Shown piece after piece: positions 1-6,771 of a stretch of DNA of 13,841 nt. Origin of the DNA: DATEUP01 sp041485285 (GTDB lineage Archaea > Thermoplasmatota > DTKX01 > DATEUP01); NCBI GenBank assembly GCA_041485285.1, contig JBGPJF010000063.1, positions 1 through 13,841 of the forward strand, given 5' to 3'. Under the pieces are notes generated by a model. The model was not told the DNA's origin. It ran no database searches and worked only from the letters and a program-made list of their open reading frames with translations. Position 1 is the stretch's first letter, and each line of letters begins with the position of its first letter. The position numbers and the translations under genes were made by a program.

Positions 1-2480
1 CCCACCAATACCTGGACGGGGCCGCGGGGGCGGGCAAGCTCTACACGATCACGCTCATCGTCACCGATGACGACGGCGGCACGTCCTCCGACCAAGTTTC
101 CGTCCATGTCACGAACCGGGGTCCGGTGGCCGACGCCACCGATGTTTCTGGGAACACGAAGACCGCACTCGTGTTCAGCGGAACGGGCTCAAGCGACCCC
201 GATGGCCGGATCGTCAATGCCACGTGGGCCTTCTCCGACGGCGTGACGCTGTACGGCCTCACCGTGCTGCGCTCGTTCGACGACAATGGCGCGTACACGG
301 CCCAGCTCACGGTCGTCGACGACGATGGCGCGAGTTCGTCGACCCCCATCAACATTGAAATCTTCAACCAGGCCCCGACGGCGGTCATCTCCACCTCGCC
401 GGTGATGCCCTTCCAGCCGAACAGCCCCGCGTTCTTTGAGGGGCGCAACTCCTTCGATGTCGACGGCGGGATCACGAACTACACATGGGTCTTCCCGGGC
501 GGGGTCAATGTCTACGGATGGAACGCCACGCACAGCTTCCCGGTCAACGGCACCTACAACGTGACGCTGGTCCTTGTCGACGACGACGGCGTGATCGGGC
601 AGCTCACGATCGCCGCGCTCGTGGGCAACGACACGATTGGCACCCGAGTGCCGACGCCGCCGGTCGGCCGCATCGGCGTGTCGGCCCTTACCGTGCTTAC
701 CGGCCAGCCGGTCTCCTTCGACGCCTCCAATTCCACCGACGACACCGGGATCATTTCGTACCTGTGGGACTTCGGGGACCAGACGACCGGGGTTGGCGTG
801 GTCGTGTCCCACGCGTGGCCAGTCGTCGGCAATTACCGCGTGACGTTGAATGTGACCGACACCGACGGCAACTCATCGTTTGCCTTCGTCACGATCCACG
901 TCATGGACCGGCCGCCGGTGGCCTCGATCCTGGCCTCACCCACGGTCACCCAAACGCTCACGCTGATTGCCTTCGACGGAGGGAGCTCCTCGGACGCCGA
1001 TGGGACGGTCATCTTGTACAAGTGGGACTTCGGTGACAGCACGGTCGTCTACGGACGGTCGGTCACGCACACGTACGCGCGGGCGGGCAATTTCACCGTG
1101 ACGCTCACGGTGACCGACAGCGACGGCGTTAAGGGGAGCGCCACCACCGTGGTCTGGATCCAGAACCGGGCGCCCAAGGCCGTGGCCCCGGCAAACTTCT
1201 CGGTGCCGACCTTTGAAGAGCACCTGTTCGACGCCTCCGGCTCCTTCGACCTCGACGGGGTCGTCCAGTCGTACACCTGGAACTTTGGGGACGGCACGGT
1301 CGTGAACGGCCGCTCTGTAAAGCATGCCTTTGCCTCGATCAACAGCGCCGCCATCGTGACCCTCACGGTGCGCGACGACCTCGGGGCGACGGGGCAGACC
1401 ACGATGACCGTCAACGTGACGAACAACGGGCCGAGCGTAACGATCAGCGGGCCGCTCGCGATCTACACCGGCGACACCGCCGCCTTTACGGCCGTGGCGG
1501 TGGATCGCGACGGCTCCATCGCGTCGTGGGACTGGCGGTTCGGCGAGGGCGGGAGCTCGAACCTTGCAAGCCCGGTGTCGCACGCCTACCCGACCAAGGG
1601 GACGTATGTCGTCACGCTGACGGTTGGGGACAACTGGAACCCCGCAGCGACGGGCACGGCGACCTTCACCATCGAGGTGATGAACCGGTTGCCCACCGCG
1701 AAGATCGCCTCACCGGCCGCGGGCTTCACGGCCGCCTCGCTTACTGCGGTGTCCTTCTCGGCGAGCGGCTCGACCGACCCCGAGACGCCGAACAACCTCG
1801 AGTACTTCTGGATCTTCGGGGACGGCGGCGTGGCGGGCGGCAGCAGCGTGTCGCACGCGTTCTCGCGCGCGGGCACCTTCACGGTGATCCTCACCGTGTC
1901 CGACCCCGATGGCGGGGCGGCAAGCGCGACGACGCCGGTCGTGATCTCGAACCAGGGACCTACCTCGGTGCCCGCCGTCAACCTGACGACGGCCCAGACC
2001 CTCGAGAGCATCACCTTCGATGGCACCGGGAGCAGGGACCCAGATGGGACCGTCCAGAGTTTCCTCTGGGACTTCGGCGACGGTTCGACGTCGAGTTCGA
2101 AGGTCGCGGCGCACATTTTCAAGGTCGCGCCCGAGGCCCCGGAGACCGTGTACCACGTGAAGCTAACCGTGTTCGACAACCTGGGTGCAAGCGCAAGCGC
2201 GACCGTGGATGTCACGATCCAGAACCGGCTCCCCATCGGTGTCATCGAGAACGGCGAGCCGTTGTTTGCCTCGCTCACGACCTTCTTCCGCGCGACGGGG
2301 TCCCACGACACCGACGGGCTCGTAATCTCCTACGCGTGGCTGTTCGGCGACGGGGGCGAGGCGAAGGGGTCGGAGACCAGCCACATCTTCGCGGGCGCGG
2401 GCACGTTCAATGTCACCCTCACGGTGACGGACAACCGCGGCGGCGTGACGACGGTGACGAAGGAGGTCATTGTCCAGGCC
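1..2480 (+). repeat. Tandem PKD domain array (one partial plus nine full repeats)
   Basis: Counting the W-x-F-G-D type core gives nine complete units after the truncated one. Numbering from the GTG at 126, they span roughly residues 1-80, 82-165, 178-258, 262-346, 348-430, 432-520, 522-610, 611-700 and 701-785. The repeats are diverged in sequence, so this is an old protein-level duplication and not a recent DNA repeat. Unit 2 has lost the GD pair (WVFPGG) and unit 6 has GE for GD. Confidence 0.9.
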
Positions 2481-2618
2481 AAGCCGAACTACGGCATCGT
2501 CGGCGGCAATGGGACGACCACCAAACCCGCGCCCGGGTTCGAAAGCGCGGGAGCCGTCGTAGCGGTCGCTGCGGCGGCGTGCCTTGCATTCGCCTCACGG
2601 CGCCGACGTCAGGCGTGA
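1..2618 (+). CDS. PKD-repeat surface protein with PGF-CTERM tail (5' end outside window)
   Basis: The frame is open from the window edge (first full codon at position 3), so the start and any signal peptide lie upstream. A GTG at 126 exists but falls inside the array and is not a convincing start. The visible part is the end of one PKD domain plus nine more, each about 80-90 residues, with the hallmark W-x-F-G-D core (WDFGD, WNFGDG, WIFGDG, WLFGDG), Asp-rich turns such as SSDPDG and VTDTDG, and linkers of the type QNRAP or MNRLP. PKD domains are extracellular beta-sandwiches typical of archaeal surface layers and adhesins. N-glycosylation sequons are frequent (NATW, NVTL). The C-terminus has a short Gly/Thr/Pro linker, a PGF motif, a hydrophobic stretch and RRRR. 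The only cysteine visible lies in the membrane segment. No catalytic domain is visible, so a structural or adhesive role is inferred. The last 24 bases overlap pyrF on the other strand. Confidence 0.93.
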   Translation, partial: HQYLDGAAGAGKLYTITLIVTDDDGGTSSDQVSVHVTNRGPVADATDVSGNTKTALVFSGTGSSDPDGRIVNATWAFSDGVTLYGLTVLRSFDDNGAYTAQLTVVDDDGASSSTPINIEIFNQAPTAVISTSPVMPFQPNSPAFFEGRNSFDVDGGITNYTWVFPGGVNVYGWNATHSFPVNGTYNVTLVLVDDDGVIGQLTIAALVGNDTIGTRVPTPPVGRIGVSALTVLTGQPVSFDASNSTDDTGIISYLWDFGDQTTGVGVVVSHAWPVVGNYRVTLNVTDTDGNSSFAFVTIHVMDRPPVASILASPTVTQTLTLIAFDGGSSSDADGTVILYKWDFGDSTVVYGRSVTHTYARAGNFTVTLTVTDSDGVKGSATTVVWIQNRAPKAVAPANFSVPTFEEHLFDASGSFDLDGVVQSYTWNFGDGTVVNGRSVKHAFASINSAAIVTLTVRDDLGATGQTTMTVNVTNNGPSVTISGPLAIYTGDTAAFTAVAVDRDGSIASWDWRFGEGGSSNLASPVSHAYPTKGTYVVTLTVGDNWNPAATGTATFTIEVMNRLPTAKIASPAAGFTAASLTAVSFSASGSTDPETPNNLEYFWIFGDGGVAGGSSVSHAFSRAGTFTVILTVSDPDGGAASATTPVVISNQGPTSVPAVNLTTAQTLESITFDGTGSRDPDGTVQSFLWDFGDGSTSSSKVAAHIFKVAPEAPETVYHVKLTVFDNLGASASATVDVTIQNRLPIGVIENGEPLFASLTTFFRATGSHDTDGLVISYAWLFGDGGEAKGSETSHIFAGAGTFNVTLTVTDNRGGVTTVTKEVIVQAKPNYGIVGGNGTTTKPAPGFESAGAVVAVAAAACLAFASRRRRQA
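2532..2615 (+). other. PGF-CTERM archaeal surface sorting signal
   Basis: The last 28 residues begin with PGFESAG, continue with an Ala/Val-rich membrane segment and end in SRRRRQA. This is the tripartite layout (motif, hydrophobic helix, basic tail) of PGF-CTERM signals, which archaeosortase processes in haloarchaea, with transfer to a lipid anchor. Whether this organism has such an enzyme cannot be seen here. Confidence 0.85.
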
Positions 2619-3296
2619 GCGCGCGCCCTCGGCAATGGCCGCGACGCACTCGGCCGCCGACCGCGCAGGGTCGCGGGCCTCCACGACCGAGCGGCCTACG
2701 ATCACGAAGTCCGCGCCCGCGCGGGCCGCCTCCTTGGGGGAGCCGCCTTGGGCGCCAGCCCCCGGACTGAAGATCAGCACGGCCCCTGCGCGGGCGCGCA
2801 GCGCCTCGATGCGTTCGGGCCGGGTCGCGGGGGCCACGATCCCACGCGCCCCCCCCGCAAGCGCCGCGTTCAGCAGCTGCTCGGCGTGAGGCGCGGTGAA
2901 CTCGCGGCCGCCCTCGTGGGACATCTCAACCACGGCGATGGGCAGCGCCCCGCGTTCGCGGCAGGCCTCGGCGACCGCCGCGACCGAGTCGCGGCCGGCA
3001 AACGCCTGGCAGATGACCGCGCTTGCCCCCGCGGCAAGCGCTTGCCGCGCGATCGCGCCGGAAATCGGCGGGATGTCGGCGATCTTGAAGTCGCAGATGA
3101 CCGGAAGGCCCGACGCTTGGCGAAGCGCCCCGACCACGCCAAGCCCCCCGGAGAGCACCGTGGGGTAGCCCACTTTGATCGCGTCGGCAAACGGCGCGAC
3201 CAAGCGCGCCACCGCCGCGGCGCGCGCGCCGTCGACTTGGTCGATGGCAACGACCAGCCCCGTGCGCCGCGTGAGGGGTTCTGGGTCCGTCGGCAT
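2595..3296 (-). CDS. pyrF: Orotidine-5'-phosphate decarboxylase
   Basis: Cytoplasmic enzyme that decarboxylates OMP to UMP, the last step of de novo pyrimidine synthesis. The 233-residue length fits the compact archaeal family. The catalytic set is complete: Asp19 (VVAIDQ), Lys41 (AIKVG), and the Asp69-Lys71-Asp74 triad in DFKIADIP. The phosphate-binding loop SPGAGAQGG lies at 177-185 and the second phosphate motif VGRS at about 200-203. I chose the ATG at 3296 because it puts the family's usual N-terminus a few residues before the first strand and lies 5 bp after the stop of the upstream peptidase gene. A longer open frame upstream only runs through that gene. The TAG of the upstream gene runs into a GGGGGG tract just before the ATG. 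The two genes are almost certainly one transcript. The 3' end overlaps the PKD gene by 24 bp. No other pyrimidine gene is in the window. Confidence 0.96.
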   Translation of the reverse strand: MPTDPEPLTRRTGLVVAIDQVDGARAAAVARLVAPFADAIKVGYPTVLSGGLGVVGALRQASGLPVICDFKIADIPPISGAIARQALAAGASAVICQAFAGRDSVAAVAEACRERGALPIAVVEMSHEGGREFTAPHAEQLLNAALAGGARGIVAPATRPERIEALRARAGAVLIFSPGAGAQGGSPKEAARAGADFVIVGRSVVEARDPARSAAECVAAIAEGARSRLTSAP

Positions 3297-3301
3297 CCCC
3301 C

Positions 3302-4084
3302 CTACAGGACGCGGCGCCGCCGAAATCCGCGCGCAAGGTCGGCCTCGGCGGCCTTCCAGCCCGGGAAGCGGTGGAGGCGCTCCTTGAAGGAGGGCGGGTG
3401 CAGGCGCCTGCGCCCGCCGCGGAGGCGGCCGGCGGCCGCCGGGTCGGCCCGCTCCGCGCAGAAGTCCTCGAAGTGGAGCATCTCGTGGTAGAGCAGGTAC
3501 CGCAAGGTCTCGCGCTTGACCCGCGGCTGGTCGAGCAGGCGCGACACGGTGATCACCTGGTGCGCCTCGTCGAAGGACGCGAGCACGGAGCGCCCTTGGG
3601 CCCGGGTCCAGGCCACCGGCGGCACGCCAAGTGACCCCTGGAAGTGGTCGCGCGCGACCGAGTCGAGGAGCGGCACGAGGTCGTGGAAGCGCCCCGCCGG
3701 CTCGACGGTGCGCCGCCTGGCGCGCGCCTGGCGCACCTCGAGCGAGAGTTCGCGCGTCGAGGGGTCGCGAAGCCATGAGGCATACGCGGCCTGCGCCCAG
3801 CTCGGGGCTTTCCGCGAGAGGACGCGGGCAGCAAGGACATGCGCGATGGCCGCCTGCGCCTGCTGGGGCCGCTGCCGCAAGTCCTCGCACAGGGTGACCA
3901 CGAGCTTGCCGTCGGCGGCGATCCGCGCCGTGCTCTTGAGGGTCGTGTAGCGCCGGTACGCCACGCGCACTTCGACGGGGGCGCGCCCGTGGGCGCGCGC
4001 AATCTCGCGCTCAAGGTACGGCGCAAATCCCTCGGACTGCGCAAGCGCGCCGGCGCCCCAGCCGGTGAGCGCTAGCTGTCCCAT
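3302..4084 (-). CDS. Zinc metallopeptidase-like protein (SprT/M48-like, HExxH) with degenerate N-terminal copy
   Basis: A 260-residue protein without signal peptide or membrane segment, so probably cytoplasmic. The active-site motif YHEMLHFE carries H200-E201-x-x-H204. Downstream, the HPPSF stretch (H229) followed by ERLHRFPGWKAAEADL resembles the third-ligand region of SprT/WLM-type gluzincin-like families, where H-x-x-x-F precedes a Phe-Pro motif. This supports a zinc-dependent peptidase; the substrate is unknown. Residues about 20-93 look like a worn copy of residues 133-209: both have a strand, an (L)xS strand, a V-I/V-T-V/L strand and then a helix, but the HExxH position reads AHVLA in the first copy. 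The ATG at 4084 is the first start of the frame and sits 35-65 bp downstream of TATA-like sequences. It is the first gene of an operon with pyrF. Confidence 0.8.
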   Translation of the reverse strand: MGQLALTGWGAGALAQSEGFAPYLEREIARAHGRAPVEVRVAYRRYTTLKSTARIAADGKLVVTLCEDLRQRPQQAQAAIAHVLAARVLSRKAPSWAQAAYASWLRDPSTRELSLEVRQARARRRTVEPAGRFHDLVPLLDSVARDHFQGSLGVPPVAWTRAQGRSVLASFDEAHQVITVSRLLDQPRVKRETLRYLLYHEMLHFEDFCAERADPAAAGRLRGGRRRLHPPSFKERLHRFPGWKAAEADLARGFRRRRVL

Positions 4085-4117
4085 CCCGTTCCCGCCTCGC
4101 GCGAAGCGGCCCGGCGT

Positions 4118-4127
4118 GGATAAACGT
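4118..4127 (-). promoter_or_regulatory. Candidate TATA box for the metallopeptidase-pyrF operon
   Basis: On the minus strand this reads ACGTTTATCC, an AT-rich island in very G+C-rich DNA. Its centre is about 38 nt from the ATG at 4084, which would give a leader of roughly a dozen nucleotides. The neighbouring site at 4145-4152 is the alternative. Confidence 0.4.
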
Positions 4128-4144
4128 AGCGCGCCCCCGTCGCC

Positions 4145-4152
4145 CTTAAATA
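4145..4152. promoter_or_regulatory. Candidate TATA box in the divergent promoter region
   Basis: CTTAAATA on the plus strand and TATTTAAG on the minus strand, the most AT-rich octamer in the 204-bp gap. It could serve the metallopeptidase gene (about 64 nt upstream, leader about 40 nt) or the MgtE-like gene (leader of more than 100 nt). No better TATA-like element lies closer to the MgtE-like start. Confidence 0.4.
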
Positions 4153-4227
4153 CGCTCTGGCCCGCTCACGGCGGCGCCGGCGGATTGTCCCGCGCTGATT
4201 CAGACGAACAGCGCTCGAACTGCGTCC

Positions 4228-4240
4228 GCCCCAAGGGGGC
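4228..4240 (+). other. Short G+C hairpin in the leader of the MgtE-like gene
   Basis: GCCCC-AAG-GGGGC is a perfect 5-bp stem with a 3-nt loop, about 50 nt before the TTG start. In G+C-rich DNA such a small hairpin can arise by chance. The rest of 4085-4288 shows only the TATA-like sites and a 9-nt palindrome CTGATTCAG at 4195-4203. Confidence 0.25.
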
Positions 4241-4288
4241 ACACCCACGGAGGCGCCGCGCACCCGCCGCGCCATCGTTGTCCGCCGG

Positions 4289-5524
4289 TTGACTTACCAT
4301 GAAATCCGGCGCATTTGGCCCCCGCTCATCCGCAACACGCCGACCGTGCGCCAGGCGTCGCTGTCGCTGCTCATCGGACTGTTCGGGTTCCTCGCCTCGG
4401 GCCTGCTACTCGCCGGATTCAGCGGTGTGCTCGTCGCCGTCCCGGGGCTCATCACGCTGCTGCCGGCGTCGAACGCGCTGCGCGGCAACATCTACGCGCC
4501 GCTCGGCTCGCGCCTGGGCACCTACCTCCACACCGGCCTCATCCGCCCGAGGTTCCAGCGGTCAAAGGTCCTGGACCAGAACCTGCTCGCCACCACCGCG
4601 CAGTCGCTGGTCATGGCGGTGCTGCTGTCCTTCCTGTCGTTCGTGCTGCTCAAGGCGATCGGCGCGACCTCCCGCGGGCTCGAAGACCTGTTTTTCGTCG
4701 CGGCGATTTCGGCCACCGTCGCGGGCCTCGTGCTAAGCCTCGCGGCATTCGTGCTGTCGAGCGTCGCGTTCCGGCGCGGCTTCGACCCCGACAATCTGAA
4801 CGCGCCGCTCATCACGGCGGGAGGCGACCTGCTTTCCGCGACCCTGCTCATCGGCATCGGCGGCGCACTGCTGCGCATCGACTTCGCGCCCATCCTCGTT
4901 TGGCCGGTCGATGTCGTAGCCGTCGCGGCGACCGTCTACCTCTTCGCCAGGACCTGGAGCCTCAAGCGACCGATCGCGCGCCAGATCTTCCGCCAGTCGC
5001 TGATCATCCTTGTCGCGACCGTCGCCCTTGAGCTCGTCGTGGGCCTCACCCTCGAAGGCAACCTCGATTCGCTTGCGCTTGTCCCCGCGCTGCTCGTGCT
5101 CATCCCGCCGTTCCTCGGCGAGTCGGGCAACCTCTCCTCGATCGCATCCTCGCGCCTCTCCTCCGCGATTCACTTAGGGATCGCACGCGTCGGCCCGAAG
5201 CCCGACGCGTTTGCCCGCGCGGACTTGCGCGACATGGCCAGCGTGGCGGTGCTGATCTATCCGGTCATCGGGCTCACGGTATTCCTGTTCTCAACGGCCC
5301 TCGGGATCCCGCACCCGGCCCCCCTTATCATGATAGGGGTCGCGCTGCTTGCAGGCGCGGTGGTAACCGCCGTGGTGCTCCCGCTCACGTACTACACGAC
5401 GCTCGTCGCGTTCAAGATCGGCGCCGACCCCGACAACATCGTGATCCCGGTCACGAATTCCATCGTGGACGTGATCGGCGTGGGCGTGCTTCTGGGGTGC
5501 GCCCACCTGCTCGGCGTCGTGTAG
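4289..5524 (+). CDS. MgtE/SLC41-like divalent cation permease, two-domain form without CBS domains
   Basis: A 411-residue integral membrane protein made of two homologous halves, each about 180-200 residues with around five hydrophobic helices. Each half has the two family landmarks: an early P-x4-GN-type loop (LLPASNALRGN; LIPPFLGESGNLSS) and a late acidic motif followed by Pro and a polar-acidic helix (FDPDNLNAPL at about 165-174; ADPDNIVIPV at about 379-388). In MgtE these parts line the pore and bind Mg2+. The cytoplasmic N-domain and CBS domains of bacterial MgtE are absent, as in the archaeal permeases resembling cation transporters (COG1824 type). Mg2+ transport is therefore likely, but another divalent ion is possible. 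The TTG at 4289 is the first conventional start after an in-frame stop at 4196-4198 and leaves a short cytoplasmic tail before helix 1. The gene lies upstream of the two small exported-protein genes, with an 87-bp gap that has its own promoter-like sequence. Confidence 0.87.
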   Translation: MTYHEIRRIWPPLIRNTPTVRQASLSLLIGLFGFLASGLLLAGFSGVLVAVPGLITLLPASNALRGNIYAPLGSRLGTYLHTGLIRPRFQRSKVLDQNLLATTAQSLVMAVLLSFLSFVLLKAIGATSRGLEDLFFVAAISATVAGLVLSLAAFVLSSVAFRRGFDPDNLNAPLITAGGDLLSATLLIGIGGALLRIDFAPILVWPVDVVAVAATVYLFARTWSLKRPIARQIFRQSLIILVATVALELVVGLTLEGNLDSLALVPALLVLIPPFLGESGNLSSIASSRLSSAIHLGIARVGPKPDAFARADLRDMASVAVLIYPVIGLTVFLFSTALGIPHPAPLIMIGVALLAGAVVTAVVLPLTYYTTLVAFKIGADPDNIVIPVTNSIVDVIGVGVLLGCAHLLGVV

Positions 5525-5565
5525 CGGCGGCGCGGCCGTGCATCACCGCGTCGGCGCCTCCATCA

Positions 5566-5580
5566 CGAAACGCTTATTGG
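5566..5580 (+). promoter_or_regulatory. BRE/TATA-like promoter of the exported-protein pair
   Basis: CGAAACGCTTATTGG combines a CGAAA BRE-like element with a CTTATTG TATA-like element. The centre is about 36 nt before the GTG at 5612, predicting a leader of about 10 nt. The promoter of the PhoU-TrkA_C gene has a similar layout. Confidence 0.5.
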
Positions 5581-5611
5581 GGCCTCCCGCCAACCGTCCA
5601 GCGGGGCCTCC

Positions 5612-6175
5612 GTGGCGCTATCCGACCGGAAGAAGGCGCTGCTTGCGGTGGTCGTGGTCGTCGTCGTAATCGCCACGGCTAGTGTGGTGTGGGGCCAGCT
5701 GGGCGCCCGCGACCCGGGCTCGCTCTCGATCGAGATTGAGGTGGTCCCCTGGCAGGAGGGCTCGCCCTTTTGGGTATGGATCCCGCTGATGCTGCAGGAC
5801 CGGTCGGCCGACTGGCTGCTCCAGCCGATGCGGCCGAGCGCGCAGGGGATGGGCTGGACGATGGTGAGCGCCCCGCAAGGGTCGTGGCTGAACGTGAGCG
5901 GAAACGTGACGCTGAACATCAACACCTGGGCGCAAATCAACGACGTGGACCGCGCGACGGGACTGCAGTGGTCGGCGCTGGCGCCTGGCCCCGGCAGCCA
6001 GACACGGCTTTTCTTTGCGGCGGGCGGAGCGGCGGCGGGGCCCATCGCGGTGAAGCTCACGGCCTGGTTCTCAACGGGCCAGTCCAGTTGCTCGGACACG
6101 GCAAGGGCCTCGGAGATGCTGCCGGGGGACGCGCAGGTCCGCTCGATTGCCTTGGAGGTCAAGTCCGAATGCTAG
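5612..6175 (+). CDS. Small membrane-anchored exported protein, paralogue of the next gene
   Basis: 187 residues of unknown function. The N-terminus has DRKK followed by a strongly hydrophobic Val-rich segment at about 9-28, so it is either an uncleaved anchor or a signal peptide. The rest is predicted to face outside: beta-rich, Trp-rich, with sequons NVSG and NVTL. Two cysteines lie at 160 (QSSCSD) and 187 (the last residue). From Ser37 the sequence aligns without gaps to Ser37 of the downstream lipoprotein over about 65 residues, sharing the pattern S-x6-V-x-P-x5-P-x2-V-x2-P and later WT and L-x-V-x2-G. The GTG start at 5612 places the basic residues directly before the hydrophobic segment and fits the promoter. 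The stop overlaps the next start (ATGCTAG), so translation is probably coupled. I do not recognise a named domain. Confidence 0.8.
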   Translation: MALSDRKKALLAVVVVVVVIATASVVWGQLGARDPGSLSIEIEVVPWQEGSPFWVWIPLMLQDRSADWLLQPMRPSAQGMGWTMVSAPQGSWLNVSGNVTLNINTWAQINDVDRATGLQWSALAPGPGSQTRLFFAAGGAAAGPIAVKLTAWFSTGQSSCSDTARASEMLPGDAQVRSIALEVKSEC

Positions 6176-6762
6176 CGCGCCTTGGAAGCGGGCGGCCGCT
6201 TCCCTCCACGCTCGCGGCCCTGGCATGCTCGGTGCTTGTCGCGGGGTGCCTGGGCCCGGGGGGAGGGGGCGATGCCTCGATGACGCTCAGCTACTCGGTG
6301 GACCCTTTCAACGCAACGGTCCCCTACCGCGTTTCCCTGCCTGTCCCCCAGGCGGGGGCCGGCCTGCACCCGCTGGTCGGATCGCTGGCGCTCACGGAGG
6401 GGAAGGGGAACTGGACGGTGGAGGTCGTGGACGGGGAGCGCGCCCTCGTGGTGGTCGGGGTGGGGCGCGTAGCGATCACGGCCAGCGTCTCGGGCCCTGA
6501 AGCAACGCCTCTGCTGAATCTGGAGCGCATCAATTGGACGCACGCGCACCCCCTGGATCTCAACGGGACGCGGGGTTGGGGCAACCAACGGGGGACGCGC
6601 GACGCCGTGGCCACCGCCAGTGCGCCCCTCGTCCTCGGTGTGAGCGCGTCGATGGCCAGCGGGGGCGGCGGCTGCCGGTCGCAAGACAGCGCGGCGGGGA
6701 CGATCCGGTCGAACGGCTCGTGGACCGCGCTCCCCACAAACGGCGGCGGCTGGTGCGTGTAA
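6169..6762 (+). CDS. Predicted lipoprotein, paralogue of the preceding gene
   Basis: 197 residues of unknown function. The N-terminus has a basic part (MLARLGSGR), a hydrophobic segment and a lipobox-like VAGC with Cys27, followed by a Gly-rich spacer, so lipid attachment at Cys27 is expected. The mature part is beta-rich with sequons (NATV, NWTV, NWTH, NGTR, NGSW). Cys169 (GGGCRS) and Cys196 (GGGWCV) are separated by 26 residues, exactly as in the upstream protein. I chose the ATG at 6169, which overlaps the previous stop by 7 nt; the frame is open further upstream, but that part lies within the preceding gene and would put non-signal sequence before the lipobox. The gene ends 9 bp before the end of the convergent PhoU-TrkA_C gene. 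It is probably an extracytoplasmic binding or structural partner of its sister protein; this is inference from the pairing. Confidence 0.8.
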   Translation: MLARLGSGRPLPSTLAALACSVLVAGCLGPGGGGDASMTLSYSVDPFNATVPYRVSLPVPQAGAGLHPLVGSLALTEGKGNWTVEVVDGERALVVVGVGRVAITASVSGPEATPLLNLERINWTHAHPLDLNGTRGWGNQRGTRDAVATASAPLVLGVSASMASGGGGCRSQDSAAGTIRSNGSWTALPTNGGGWCV

Positions 6763-6771
6763 GGCCCCGAC

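Noticed and set aside
1526..2770. 414-codon plus-strand frame overlapping the PKD gene and pyrF
   Set aside because: Arg/Gly/Pro-rich shadow that crosses the end of a well-supported gene and runs antisense into pyrF.
3297..3890. Upstream extension of pyrF, which would add about 198 residues
   Set aside because: The added part is the out-of-frame translation of the metallopeptidase gene and has no domain; the ATG at 3296 gives the normal family length.
4160..4245. tRNA-like stretch with a CTCGAAC or TTCGAGC T-loop-like core
   Set aside because: No five-base T-stem pairs around the loop and no acceptor stem can be drawn on either strand.
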